NCBI GenBank assembly: GCA_963835085.1
Contig: CAWIED010000001.1
Span: forward strand, 1,798,001 to 1,862,000
Reading direction: 5' to 3'
DNA from: JBDIAG01 sp963835085
GTDB taxonomy: Bacteria; Actinomycetota; Actinomycetes; Actinomycetales; CAWJMD01
Length of the DNA stretch: 64,000 bases
Shown: piece by piece, positions 10,916 to 20,900 of the stretch
How the letters are laid out: each line of letters opens with the position of its first letter
Numbering within the stretch: the stretch's first letter is position 1
Notes under the pieces: generated by a model
What the model was told of the DNA's origin: nothing
The model's input: the letters and a program-made list of their open reading frames with translations, nothing else
The model's database searches: none
Made by a program: the position numbers and the translations under genes

Positions 10916-11977
10916 CTAGTTAGCAGCGACGCCGGTCTTGATCGAGCCGGCCTTCAGGCCCGTGACGACTGCCGCGACCTTGGTCTTGACCTCGGCGGGA
11001 ATCGTGGCGTCGAAGTCGTGGAACGGGGCCAGAGCCACGGTGCCTTCGAAGTTGCCGCCCTTGATGCTGCCCGCCTTGGCCTGCTTGAGGAGCTCCACGG
11101 TGCCGGACGTGATGTCCTTCTCGGCCGACGTCACGAGGCACTTGTGCGCCTCGGGCACGGTGAGCCACTGGTCGGTGTCGACGCCGATGCAGAACGTGGT
11201 CGTACCGGCGCCGGCCGCCTTCGCCACCTGTCCGAGCGCACCGTTGCCGGTCTGCCCACCAGCACCGAAGAGGACGTCGACTCCCTGGTCGAGCTGCTTC
11301 TGGGCCTCGGCCGCACCCCAGGCGGGGTCGGTGAAGGCGGTGTCGCCGGCCTGGTGGTACACGAGGGTCGTGGTCGCGTTGGGGTCGGCGGCCTTGGCGC
11401 CGGCCTCGAATCCCTTCGCATAGCGTTCGACGGGGGGAATCTGCTGGCCCAGCACCATGCCCACCTTGTTGGACTTGGTCATGAGGCCAGCCAGAGTGCC
11501 CGCCGCGTAGCCTGCCTGGTCTTCGGGGAAGATGAGCCCGGTCAGATTCGGCACGGTGCTGGTCTGGGCCTGGTCGACGCCGATGAACTTCGTGCTGGGC
11601 GAGCCCTTGGCCGCCGCCGTGGTGGCGTCGGCCATGTTGAAGCCGACGGTGAGGATCACGTCGTACTTCTTGTCCGTGAACTGCTTGATGTTGCTGGCGT
11701 AGTCCTTGCTGTCGGTGGTCTGGATGTACTTCGACTGCCCACCCAGATCCTTGGCTGCCGCCTGCATGCCCTCGTACGCCGACTGGTTGAACGACTTGTC
11801 GTCGATCTTGCCGCCGTCGGTCACCAGCCCGATGCAGAAGACCGAGGCGCTCGAACAGTCGCCCGAGGTTCCCTCGCTGGAGCTCGAGCCGGTGCTCCCG
11901 CCACAGCCGGCGAGCAGAAGGGATGCTGCGGCCAGTACGGACACGCCGCCCATTCGGGTCAAAGTTGTGGGTATCAT
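10916..11977 (-). CDS. BMP family nucleoside-binding lipoprotein
   Basis: 353 residues. The N-terminus is a lipoprotein signal ending in LLLAGCGG (Cys near residue 24). The mature part carries the BMP/PnrA-type solute-binding fold: GLVTDGGKIDDKSFNQSAYEGM at its start, then DVILTVGFNMA, and FIGVDQ. It would capture purine or other nucleosides outside the membrane for the permeases encoded directly downstream. I chose ATG 11977 because AGAGGAG sits 7 bases upstream and the signal peptide begins there; the open frame runs 100 codons further upstream without protein-like sequence. A weak -10 (TACCGT) lies about 75 bases upstream of the start. Confidence 0.93.
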   Translation of the reverse strand: MIPTTLTRMGGVSVLAAASLLLAGCGGSTGSSSSEGTSGDCSSASVFCIGLVTDGGKIDDKSFNQSAYEGMQAAAKDLGGQSKYIQTTDSKDYASNIKQFTDKKYDVILTVGFNMADATTAAAKGSPSTKFIGVDQAQTSTVPNLTGLIFPEDQAGYAAGTLAGLMTKSNKVGMVLGQQIPPVERYAKGFEAGAKAADPNATTTLVYHQAGDTAFTDPAWGAAEAQKQLDQGVDVLFGAGGQTGNGALGQVAKAAGAGTTTFCIGVDTDQWLTVPEAHKCLVTSAEKDITSGTVELLKQAKAGSIKGGNFEGTVALAPFHDFDATIPAEVKTKVAAVVTGLKAGSIKTGVAAN

Positions 11978-12129
11978 GAGGTCTCCTCTTGAGCTGCGCG
12001 TCCGGTGCCCGCCGGGGCGTGGCCTGTTGCTGCCCCAGCAATGCGGGTCACGGTAGCGCAGCCGCCACGCCGTAGGTGACCGACGAGTAGCATCTGCCCA
12101 CGAATCGTTGCCAGCACGTGATGCGGGAC

Positions 12130-12603
12130 TCACCCGGACGGCGGGAAGTCGTCCCGGGTGAGGTCGCGGACGATCGGTTCCGCGTGCGGGAAGAGCCGGA
12201 TGAGCTCGGCGCGGGAGGCGAATTCGCAGGCACCGTCCTCGTAGGCCGGCGCGCACCAGCAGGCCGCCAACGTCCACTCGCCCAGAGTGCGCGCACCCTG
12301 CCAGGCACCGGCAGGGACGACGACGTTCTGCCCGGCCCGCAACTCGTGCACGCTCACCCCATCCGCGGCGATGATCGTGACCTCAGCCGGTGCTCCGGCC
12401 AGCCACTGCCAGCCCTCCGTGATCGACAATCGGTGCAAGCTGGAGAAGCCGTCGGGGGCGGCGGTGAGCAGGTAGACAATGCTGCTCAGGGATTCGCTCC
12501 GCGCTTCGGGTCGCCAGTAGCCGCCTTCCACCGGCAACGGCTGCAGCCCCAGGTCGCGGATGACCTTCGCGGCGGGGACATGAGCCAGGGGCCAGGTGCG
12601 CAC
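12130..12603 (-). CDS. DUF985 cupin-domain protein
   Basis: About 157 residues. IRDLGLQPLPVEGGYWRPE, SSIVYLL, and FSSLHRL...EGWQWLAG followed by VVVPAGAWQGAR are hallmarks of the DUF985 cupins (YML079-like), small beta-barrel proteins of uncertain, possibly isomerase-like, function. The frame is open to 12807, but that would overlap the membrane protein gene. I place the start at GTG 12603, where the family sequence begins and where TATCCT lies 6 bases upstream, fitting a leaderless start. Confidence 0.8.
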   Translation of the reverse strand: MRTWPLAHVPAAKVIRDLGLQPLPVEGGYWRPEARSESLSSIVYLLTAAPDGFSSLHRLSITEGWQWLAGAPAEVTIIAADGVSVHELRAGQNVVVPAGAWQGARTLGEWTLAACWCAPAYEDGACEFASRAELIRLFPHAEPIVRDLTRDDFPPSG

Positions 12604-12646
12604 GGCCGCAGGATACGCAGGCAACAATCCGCCGCCCGGCGACGGG

Positions 12647-13369
12647 CTAGCGGAGGGGTTGGCTGCGGCCTTTCCATCGTCGACGAGCGCGTCGCACCTG
12701 TCGGACTTCCGATCCAATTCCCTGGATGCCGACCAGGGTGCCCAACACAGCCATGAAAGCGCACAGGAGGCCGATGGACGGATCTCCTTGACGAAAGACG
12801 TCCACACTCAGCGGGGTGAACGCGACACCTGAGATCAACCAGATGAGATAACCCAACACCGTCGAGGCTAGGAGGTAATGGGTTCCCGGCACGAGACGGG
12901 GGTACTGGTACATGAAGTCTGCGACGTCCGCGACATAGGCCTTGTCCCAGGCCAGCCCTGCCTTGGCAGCCCAGTCGCGGACCTCCTCTTCAGGGAGAAA
13001 CTCGTTCTCCAGGAGTCGAGTAGGGCGACTGGGAACGCCACATACCGGGCTGGTGCCTTCGCCGGTCACGAAGGCATAGTGGGATATGGTCTTCGAGACG
13101 GGTGGCATGCCTGAGAGAGTCACGCTGCCGGTCACCAACACGACTCCAGAGAGCTGTCCCGGGCCTTGACCCACCTCTCGGGTCCAGCCGCGACGGCCGT
13201 ACCACCGTTGAGGTTCGTACCTCACCGTGCGCCCGTCGAAGATGAGCGCCGAGCGCGCGACCTGACGACCCCACGCCTGAGTGGGATGCCACCCGCGGAC
13301 GAGGCGTCCATCGACTCTGTGCACAGCTCTAGGATCCAGGCCGGGACGGCCGCCGGTGCGGGAACGCAT
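12647..13369 (-). CDS. Membrane protein of unknown function
   Basis: 240 residues; family not recognised. The first 160 residues are soluble in character. Two hydrophobic segments follow near residues 163-190 and 198-218, and the protein ends in a highly basic tail (VRQVRRARRRWKGRSQPLR). The layout is that of a protein with an extracellular or cytoplasmic N-terminal domain anchored by a hairpin of two helices. ATG 13369 has TACGGT 8 bases upstream, so it may be leaderless. Real rather than shadow because of the two membrane segments and of hairpin A1 sitting just upstream, outside it. Confidence 0.6.
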   Translation of the reverse strand: MRSRTGGRPGLDPRAVHRVDGRLVRGWHPTQAWGRQVARSALIFDGRTVRYEPQRWYGRRGWTREVGQGPGQLSGVVLVTGSVTLSGMPPVSKTISHYAFVTGEGTSPVCGVPSRPTRLLENEFLPEEEVRDWAAKAGLAWDKAYVADVADFMYQYPRLVPGTHYLLASTVLGYLIWLISGVAFTPLSVDVFRQGDPSIGLLCAFMAVLGTLVGIQGIGSEVRQVRRARRRWKGRSQPLR

Positions 13370-13445
13370 GGGTTCAGACCGTAGCAGGACGGCCTGTCAG
13401 ACATGTCCGCTTCGCGACGCCGTAGGCGGCCCTGGATTTTCCGCA

Positions 13446-13482
13446 CTATGACAATGCCCCGTCTGGTGGGGCATTGTCATAG
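13446..13482. repeat. Palindromic element family A, copy 1
   Basis: Perfect 15-bp inverted repeat (ctatgacaatgcccc / ggggcattgtcatag) around a 7-base loop gtctggt. Pairing continues outward imperfectly (tttccgca / gcgcccgaaa), giving a stem near 23 bp. It lies 59 bases past the stop of the amidohydrolase gene. Two further copies of the same 15+7+15 layout are at 34764 and 58879. Confidence 0.9.
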
Positions 13483-13540
13483 CGCCCGAAACCCGGCACC
13501 TCCTGCCCCCCAATTTCGTCTAAACGACTGATCTATCCAC

Positions 13541-14848
13541 TCAGGTGGGAATCCGCCCGGCCACCTGCCGCGCCTCAGCCAGGGTGGCTCGCTCGTCGAT
13601 CAGCGTGCTGTGCCGGTCGGCGATGACCTGCCGGCCGTCGACGAACACGTCCGTCACATCTCCTCGGCCGGCGGCGAACACCAGCAGCGCCGGCACGTCG
13701 TGAATCGGAGTCAGGTGTGGGGCATCGAGGTCGAGCAGGGTGAGGTCGGCCCGCTTGCCCACCTCGATGCTGCCGATCCGATCCCCCAGCCCGAGCGCGC
13801 GGGCACCCTCGATGGTGGCGGCTCTCACGACGTGGGTGGCCGCTCCGGCGGTGGCCCGGCCGTCGGTGAGTCTGGCCAGCAGAGCTGCCTGCCGCAGCAC
13901 CTGCCACAGGTCGAGGTCGTTGGACGACGAACAGCCGTCGGTGCCCAGGCCGAGGCGGATTCCTCTGCCGCGCAACCGCTCCCAGTTCAGGGCGCCACTT
14001 GCCAGTTTGAGGTTCGAACCGGGGCAGTGCGCGATGGAAGCCTGCGCGGCCGTCACCGTGTCCAGGTCGCGGTCGTCGAGATGCACGCCGTGTCCGAGCA
14101 CCACCGGCACGGCATCGAGGATGCCCGCATGGGCCAACAGCTGCACCGGCGTCGCGCCGTAACGCCCTACCACCTCGGCGTTCTCGGCCGCCGTCTCGGA
14201 GGAGTGCACTGTGAGCAGATCGAAATCCGTTGCCAGTTGGGCTAGCTCGCGAAGGTGGGCGGGCGAGTTGGTATACGTCCCGTGCGGCATGAGCACTGCC
14301 GGCACCTCGGGGCCACCAAGTTGTGCCAACTGTCCGCGCCACCCCTGGGCCTCCGCCAGGCGTTGTTCCCAGGTGAGCCCGTCAGGGCCGGAGCTATCGA
14401 AGAACACCGGCCCGGCGACATGGCGCAACCCCGCTGAGACGGCACCGCGATGGGCCGCTTCGGGAAACAGATACATGTCGAGGGTGGTGGTAACACCGCC
14501 TCGCAGGCTCTCCCAGGCGGCCAGCCGCGCACCCGCCTCGACCGTGTCGGGGTTCATCACCGCCCCCTCGGCCGCCCACACCCGGCGGAGGAAGCCGTCC
14601 AGATCAACCCCTTCCGCAATGCCTCGGAGCAGGGTCATCGGGGTGTGGGTGTGCAGGTTGACCAACCCGGGCAGCACCAGTCGCGCTGAACAGTCGATCG
14701 TCTGCGTGCCGGCGGGGATCGCGGCCGGCGTCGGATCGATCGCCGCGATGACCCCATCCGTCACGAGAATGCTTGTGTCAGAGAGAATCTCGTCAGCGTC
14801 GTTGCAGGTGACCACCAGCGCTGCCTGCCAGAGCAGCACACTGGTCAC
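13541..14848 (-). CDS. Amidohydrolase, methylthioadenosine/S-adenosylhomocysteine deaminase type
   Basis: 435 residues. Metal ligands of the subtype III amidohydrolases are present: NLHTHTP (HxH), TVHSSET, VVLGHGVHL, and GLGTDGCSSSNDLD with the catalytic Asp. The family deaminates methylthioadenosine, S-adenosylhomocysteine, guanine analogues or related purines. GTG 14848 overlaps the stop of the phosphorylase gene by 4 bases (GTGA), so the two are translationally coupled; the longer frame to 15025 would run inside that gene. The pairing with a phosphorylase of the NPAAG type suggests methylthioadenosine is deaminated to methylthioinosine here, an inference. Confidence 0.85.
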   Translation of the reverse strand: MTSVLLWQAALVVTCNDADEILSDTSILVTDGVIAAIDPTPAAIPAGTQTIDCSARLVLPGLVNLHTHTPMTLLRGIAEGVDLDGFLRRVWAAEGAVMNPDTVEAGARLAAWESLRGGVTTTLDMYLFPEAAHRGAVSAGLRHVAGPVFFDSSGPDGLTWEQRLAEAQGWRGQLAQLGGPEVPAVLMPHGTYTNSPAHLRELAQLATDFDLLTVHSSETAAENAEVVGRYGATPVQLLAHAGILDAVPVVLGHGVHLDDRDLDTVTAAQASIAHCPGSNLKLASGALNWERLRGRGIRLGLGTDGCSSSNDLDLWQVLRQAALLARLTDGRATAGAATHVVRAATIEGARALGLGDRIGSIEVGKRADLTLLDLDAPHLTPIHDVPALLVFAAGRGDVTDVFVDGRQVIADRHSTLIDERATLAEARQVAGRIPT

Positions 14849-15591
14849 GACATGGCCGCGCGTGCTGCGAGCACCTGATCGAGCACGGCCAGCATGTCGA
14901 GCCGGCAGTTCTCGAGCACAGCATCGATCTCCACCGTCGAGATCGGCTCCGGAACCACTCCGGCCGCAGGATTGACCACCAGGCTGATCGCGGCATAGCG
15001 CAGCCCCGCCTCCGCCGCGAGACACACCTCGGGAACTCCCGTCATGCCGACCACGCTAGCCCCGAGCCGGGCGGCCATCCGGATCTCGGCCGGGGTCTCG
15101 AAGCGAGGCCCTTCGAAGCAGGCGTAGACCCCGCCGTCCGCCATCGGCTGATCGATCGCCTCGGCCGCGGCCAGCACCTCGGCTCGCAGGCCAGCATCGT
15201 AGGGATAGGTCATATCGACATGAACCACGCCGCCGCGCCCCGGCCCTTCGCCGAACGTCGACACCCGCGACCTGGTGAAGTCGAGAAAGTCGTCGACACA
15301 CACCATCGCTCCCGGCCGCAGGTCGGCATGGACGCCACCAACCACGTTGACCGCGAACACATCTCGCACTCCGGCCGCAGCCAGCCCGGCGATGATCGCG
15401 CGGTAATTCACCAAGTGCGGAGGCACCGCGTGACCCGGCCCGTGCCGCGGCACGAACACCACCGGAACGTGCCAGCGGCCACGCCGAGCTTCCACTGCGC
15501 CGTAGTCGCTGGCGAGCACGACCTCCTCGGCCGCTTCCAGAGCGAGCCCGCTGAAACCTGTGCCGGCGATGAGCCCTACGGAGCCGGTCAC
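14845..15591 (-). CDS. Methylthioadenosine/methylthioinosine phosphorylase
   Basis: 248 residues of the PNP/MTAP family. Phosphate and ribose contacts are recognisable: GTGFSG near the start, RHGPGH, VNYRA, FAVNVVGG, and YACFEGPRFETPAEI, and GASVVGMTGVPE. It splits methylthio- or deoxyadenosine-type nucleosides with phosphate into base and (methylthio)ribose-1-phosphate. The C-terminal base-contact region reads SLVVNPAAG rather than the Asp-containing TDYD of adenosine-specific MTAP; an Asn there is known to favour 6-oxopurines, which fits the adjacent deaminase. ATGA overlap with ndk upstream and GTGA overlap with the deaminase downstream. Confidence 0.88.
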   Translation of the reverse strand: MTGSVGLIAGTGFSGLALEAAEEVVLASDYGAVEARRGRWHVPVVFVPRHGPGHAVPPHLVNYRAIIAGLAAAGVRDVFAVNVVGGVHADLRPGAMVCVDDFLDFTRSRVSTFGEGPGRGGVVHVDMTYPYDAGLRAEVLAAAEAIDQPMADGGVYACFEGPRFETPAEIRMAARLGASVVGMTGVPEVCLAAEAGLRYAAISLVVNPAAGVVPEPISTVEIDAVLENCRLDMLAVLDQVLAARAAMS

Positions 15592-16016
15592 AGAGCGGGG
15601 AACCAGATGCCGATCTCGCGGGCGGCCGACTCCGGGGAGTCGGAGCCGTGCACCAGGTTCTGCTGCACCTTCAGGCCCCAGTCGCGGCCGAGGTCACCGC
15701 GGATGGTGCCTGGCAGGGACGCCGTCGGGTCGGTGGCGCCGGCCAGGGAGCGGAAGCCTTCGATGCAGCGGTTGCCCTCGATCACGACGGCCAGCACCGG
15801 GCCCGAGAGCATGAACTCCACGAGCGGCTCGAAGAAGGGCTTGCCCTCGTGCTCGGCGTAGTGCCGGGTGAGCAGGTCACGGTCGGCTGTGCGCAGCTCC
15901 GCCGCCACCAGCACGTACCCCTTGGCCTCGATTCGACGCAGCACCTCCCCCGACAGGGCCCGCCGGACACCGTCCGGCTTGACGAGGACGAGGCTGCGTT
16001 CGACGGCGTCGCTCAC
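15588..16016 (-). CDS. ndk: Nucleoside-diphosphate kinase
   Basis: 142 residues. RSLVLVKPDGVRRALSGEVL opens the protein and the catalytic His is in NLVHGSDSPESAAREI near residue 118. It balances NTP and dNTP pools by phosphate transfer through that His. I chose GTG 16016 (SDAVERSLVLVKPDG) with AGGAG about 9 bases upstream; the longer frame to 16136 is an extension without family support. Follows folC and DUF4233 as in many actinobacteria and overlaps the phosphorylase by 4 bases. Confidence 0.97.
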   Translation of the reverse strand: MSDAVERSLVLVKPDGVRRALSGEVLRRIEAKGYVLVAAELRTADRDLLTRHYAEHEGKPFFEPLVEFMLSGPVLAVVIEGNRCIEGFRSLAGATDPTASLPGTIRGDLGRDWGLKVQQNLVHGSDSPESAAREIGIWFPAL

Positions 16017-16139
16017 TGGGCTGCTCCTAGCGTGTTCGCGCGGGCTTGTTCGCGCGGGTGTCAGGTTCGCCGGGTGCCGCGAGAGGCCACCGGACATCGA
16101 CGGCGAGCCTATCGAGCAACGCGGGGCTGGTGCCACGGA

Positions 16140-16535
16140 TCACGACGACCGCGGGGAACCGTCCATCTTCTGCCCGATCCAGGCAAGCCACACCCACAGC
16201 ACGACGAAGATCGCGCCCATCCCCCACATCGCGGGCACCACGATGCCGGTGAGCAGCATGAGCACCTGCAGCACCCCGCCGATCGCCATGCCTCCTGGGC
16301 GGCGCACGAGACCGCACGTGAGCAAGCACGCGACGACGAGCACCAGCCCCACGCCCCACACCACACTGCCGGGAAGATCTGCCAGCCGGTAGGCCACGAG
16401 CGTGGCGAAGAACAGCAGAAACGCCTCCAGGCTGAGTGTCAGCGCCGCCATCCGAGCCGTGTTCCGGCCGGGCGCGGTCACCAGCCAATTGCTCGAGGCG
16501 CCCGACGGCCCGACGGCCGATGCCCGACCACTCAT
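16140..16535 (-). CDS. DUF4233 membrane protein
   Basis: 131 residues with four hydrophobic segments (for example LSLEAFLLFFATLVAYRL and VLMLLTGIVVPAMWG). Small four-helix proteins of this family sit between folC and ndk in many actinobacteria; their function is unknown. It starts inside the end of folC with a 4-base overlap, so it is in the same transcript. Confidence 0.85.
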   Translation of the reverse strand: MSGRASAVGPSGASSNWLVTAPGRNTARMAALTLSLEAFLLFFATLVAYRLADLPGSVVWGVGLVLVVACLLTCGLVRRPGGMAIGGVLQVLMLLTGIVVPAMWGMGAIFVVLWVWLAWIGQKMDGSPRSS

Positions 16536-17947
16536 CCGAGGGGCTCCTCGTCGCGGCTCATCCCCACCTGGGTGTCGACCGCGGGGGCCCGCAGCAGCAG
16601 CCGTGCCTCCGCGGCCACAGTGACCGAGCCAGTGACGAGCACCCCTGTGGCGATGTCGTTTTCGGTCTCGGCAAGGTTCGAGCCCCGCACGAGCGCGTCG
16701 TCGAGCCGGTACTCCACGTGCACCCGCTCCTCGCCGAAGACGTCGCGGGCCAGTTCAGCCAGGTCGTCGACGTCGATGGCGCGCGGGGAGGTGGAGCGGG
16801 TGACGACGATCTCGTCGAGCAGCGGCTCCAGCACACCGAGCATGGCCTCGGCGTTCTTGTCCTCCAGAATGCCCACGACGCCCACCAGGTAGCTGAGGTC
16901 GAAGGTCTCTTCCATCGCAGCCACGAGAGCCTCCATGCCGGCAACGTTGTGCGCGGCGTCCACCACGATGGCCGGGTTCGGGCGCAGCGGCTCCAAACGC
17001 CCCGGGCTGGAGACGTCGGCGACGGCCTCGATGAGCACAGCCGGTTCGATCCGCTGCTGCCCGTTGCCGAGAAAGGCCTCGCAGGCTGCCACCGCGACGG
17101 CCAGGTTGTGGGCCTGGTGTTCGCCGTGCAGGGGCAGGAAGAGCTCTGCGTAGTCGCCGGCCAGCCCCCGCAGGCTCACCAGCTGCCCGCCGACGGCCAC
17201 GGCCCGGTGCACGACCCCGAAGTCGAGGCCCTCGCGCGAGACCGTGGAACCCGTCTCGATGGCGCGCCGCAGCAGCACCTCGGCCGCCTCCGCCGGCTGA
17301 TCGGCGAGCACCACGTGACAGCCCTCGGTGAAGATGCCCGACTTCTCCTGCGCGATCTGCGCCACAGTGTCGCCGAGCAGCTGCGTGTGGTCGAGTGAGA
17401 TGGGCGTAATGACGGCCACTGTGGCGTCGACGACGTTCGTCGCGTCCCACTGACCGCCCAGGCCCACCTCGATCACCGCCACATCGACGGGGGCGTCAGC
17501 GAACGCGGCGAAGGCCAGGATGGTGAGCAGCTCGAAGTACGTCAGCGCAGGTTCGCCGTCGGCCACGAGCTGGGCGTCCACGATCGTCACGAGGGGTTTG
17601 ATCTCCTCGTACGTCGCCACGAACGCCTCAGGGCTGATGGCGGTGCCGTCGATGGTGATGCGCTCGGTGACCGAGTGCAGGTGCGGGCTCGTGAACCGTC
17701 CGGTCCGGAGGTTGTGCTCGCGCAGGATCCGCTCGATCATCCGGGCGGTCGACGTCTTGCCGTTGGTGCCGCCAACGTGCACCACCGGATAGGCCTTCTG
17801 CGGGTCGCCGAGCAGATCGCAGGCCGTCCTGATGGGCTCAAGCCGGGGCTGCATGTTCGACTCGGGCGTGCGGGCCAACAGCTCGGCGTACACCTCGTGC
17901 AATCGTTGCTGGGCTTGCGCAGCCTGCTCAGGAGTGTTCTGGCTCAT
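16532..17947 (-). CDS. folC: Bifunctional dihydrofolate synthase/folylpolyglutamate synthase
   Basis: 471 residues, Mur-ligase-like fold. The P-loop is HVGGTNGKTSTARMI (near residues 61-75), followed by YFELLTILAF, VIEVGLGGQWDATNVVD and, in the C-terminal domain, VVDAAHNVAG. It adds glutamate to dihydropteroate or folates. ATGA overlap with ileS upstream and 4-base overlap with DUF4233 downstream show one tightly packed operon ileS-folC-DUF4233-ndk-phosphorylase-deaminase. Confidence 0.95.
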   Translation of the reverse strand: MSQNTPEQAAQAQQRLHEVYAELLARTPESNMQPRLEPIRTACDLLGDPQKAYPVVHVGGTNGKTSTARMIERILREHNLRTGRFTSPHLHSVTERITIDGTAISPEAFVATYEEIKPLVTIVDAQLVADGEPALTYFELLTILAFAAFADAPVDVAVIEVGLGGQWDATNVVDATVAVITPISLDHTQLLGDTVAQIAQEKSGIFTEGCHVVLADQPAEAAEVLLRRAIETGSTVSREGLDFGVVHRAVAVGGQLVSLRGLAGDYAELFLPLHGEHQAHNLAVAVAACEAFLGNGQQRIEPAVLIEAVADVSSPGRLEPLRPNPAIVVDAAHNVAGMEALVAAMEETFDLSYLVGVVGILEDKNAEAMLGVLEPLLDEIVVTRSTSPRAIDVDDLAELARDVFGEERVHVEYRLDDALVRGSNLAETENDIATGVLVTGSVTVAAEARLLLRAPAVDTQVGMSRDEEPLG

Positions 17948-20900
17948 AGCTTCTCGACCTTCACTCGCACCGGGGAACCATCGCCCACCGTGGCCGCCGT
18001 GACGCCGTCGCCCACGGGCAGCAACTCGAGGTCATTGCTCGCTCCCACCGAATCGGCTAGCGTCTCGCGCACCAGCAGATCCTGATGGGTGACCACAGCC
18101 TCCCAGACGTCTTTGTCACCGACAACGGTGAGCCGGATCCGGTCGGAGATGTCGAGCCCGGCCTGCCGGCGCGCCTGCTGCACCACCCGGACGACGTCGT
18201 TGGCCAGACCGGCCTTGGCCAGGTCGGGCGTCACCTCGGTGTCGAGCACCACGAAGCCGCCGCCGGTGAGCACGCCGACGGCCTGCGCGGCGCCGCCGAC
18301 GCTGTCGGCGACCACAGTGTCGACCTGATATTCGCCGTCGTGCAGCTCGACTCCCCCGGCAGTGACCGTGCCGTCGTCGGCCTGCGACCAGTCGCCCGAC
18401 TTCGAGGCCTTGATCACTGCCTGCACCTGCTTGCCCAGCCGCGGCCCGGCGGCGCGGGCGTTGACGACGAGCCGGCGCTCGATGCCGAAGTCGGCCTCTC
18501 CCACGTCGGCCAGATCGAGCAGGCGCACTTCGCCCACGTTGACCTCGCTGGTGAGGATGTCGGCGTAGTCGGCCAAGCCGGCTGCCTCCGGCAGCGCCAC
18601 GGTGAGGCCGCGCAACGGCTGCCGGACCCGCAGGCCCTCCGCCTTGCGAAGTGCCAGCGTGGTGGAGCAGATGGCCCGGACGCTGCCCATCCGGGCGACG
18701 AGCTCGTCATCGGCCGGCAGGTCGTCGGCCACCGGGTAGTCGGTGAGGTGCACGCTGCGACCCCCGGTCAGGCCTCGCCAGATCTCTTCTGCCACAAGGG
18801 GCATCAGTGGCGCGGCAACCCTGGTGAGCACCTCCAGCGCCGTGTAGAGGGTGTCGAAGGCGGCGTGCTCCTCGTCCCAGAAACGCTGCCGTGAGCGGCG
18901 CACGTACCAGTTCGTCAGGGTGTCGACATAAGCCCGCACGAGGTCGCAAGCACCCGCGATGTCGTAGCTGTCCATCGCCTGGGCGACGTCGTCGACGAGG
19001 CGCCGGGTGACGGCCAGCAGATAGCGGTCGAGCACATGGGTGCTAGCCGTCGACCAGCGAGCGGTATAGCCGGCACCGCCGTCGGCCGCATTGGCGTACA
19101 GCGCAAAGAAGTGCCAGGCGTTCCACAGCGGCAGCAGGGTCTGCCGGACGCCGTCCCGGATGCCCTGCTCGGTGACCACGAGGTTGCCGCCGCGCAGGAT
19201 GGGACTCGACATCAGGAACCAGCGCATGGCGTCTGCCCCGTCGCGGTCGAAGACCTCGGTGACGTCGGGGTAGTTGCGCAACGACTTCGACATCTTCTGG
19301 CCGTCGTTGCCCAACACGATGCCGTGCGAGACACACGCCGAGAAGGCGGGCCGGTCGAACAACGCGGTGGCCAGGATGTGCAGGGTGTAGAACCAGCCCC
19401 GGGTCTGGCCGATGTACTCGACGATGAAGTCGGCCGGGAAGTGATGCTCGAACCATTCGGTGTTCTCGAACGGATAGTGCACCTGGGCGTAGCTCATCGA
19501 CCCGGAGTCGAACCAGACGTCGAGCACGTCGGCCACGCGGCGCATCGTCGAGCGGCCCGTCGGGTCGTCCGGGTTGGGCCGGGTGAGATCGTCGACGAAA
19601 GGCCGGTGCAGGTCTACCTCGCCGTCGTGATTGCGCGGCAGCCGGCCGAAGTCGCGCTCCAGCTCCTCGAACGAGCCGTAGACGTCGATCCGCGGGTACT
19701 CGGGGTCGTCAGAGCGCCACACCGGAATCGGGCTGCCCCAGAACCGGTTTCGGGAGATCGACCAGTCGCGGGCATTGGCCAGCCACTTGCCGAACTGACC
19801 GTGCTTGACGTGTTCGGGCACCCAGGTGATGTCTTCGTTGGTGCGCAGCATGGCGTCCTTGACGGCCGTGACCTCCACGAACCAGCTGCTGACGCCCTTG
19901 TAGATGAGCGGCTGCCGGCACCGCCAGCAATGCGGGTAGGAGTGGTCGTAGGTCTCCCGCCGGAGCAGCACGGTGCCCGGACTCACCGACCCGGACGCAG
20001 CCTCGCCCCGGGTGGCCGCCTTGAGGTGGTCGATGATCGGACCGTTGGCGTCGAACACCAGCAGACCCTTGTATTCCTCCACGGGCGAGGTGAAGCAACC
20101 GTCGGGCCCCACCGGCATCACCGGCTCGATGCCCTCGCGATCGGTGACCACCTTGTCGTCCTCACCGAAGGCGCCGGCGCTGTGCACGAGGCCGGTGCCG
20201 TCGGTGGTGGTGACGAAGTCGGCCTCCACCACTCGGTAGGCCCGCTCATGACCGGCGTAGTAGCTGAAGGGCGGCGTGTACGAACGGCCCAGCAGGTCGG
20301 CCCCGGTCAGCTCTTCGACCACCGTGGGGTTCTCACCGAGCTCGCGTGCATAGGCGCGCAGCCGCTCCTTGGCCAGCACGTAGCGCTCGGTGGTGCCGGT
20401 GAAGTCGGACTCGACCACCACGTACTCGATGTCAGGGCCGACCATGATCGCCAGGTTCGAGGGCAGCGTCCACGGGGTCGTCGTCCAGATCAGCGCCAGT
20501 TCGCCTGTCTCGAGCCGGCAGCCGACGGTGACCGCCGGGTCTTGGCGCAGCTGGTAGACCTCGTCGTCCATCCGCAGTTCGTGATTCGACAGCGGCGTCT
20601 GGTCGTTCCAGCAGTAGGGCAGCACCCGGAAGCCCTCGTACACCAGGCCTTTGTCATAGAGCGACTTGAACGCCCAGAGCACCGACTCCATGTACTCGGG
20701 GTTCAGGGTCTTGTAGTCGTTCTCGAAGTCGACCCAGCGCGCCTGCCGGGTGACGTAATCGCGCCACTCGTCCGTGTAGCGCAGCACCGACTCACGGCAC
20801 TTGGCGTTGAACGTCTCCACGCCGATCTCGACGATCTCGTCCTTGGTCTTGATGCCCAGCTGGCTCATGGCCTCTAGCTCGGCCGGCAGACCGTGGGTGT

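Noticed and set aside
19036..20877. Plus-strand open frame of 613 codons
   Set aside because: Antisense to ileS; no domain and shadow-like composition.
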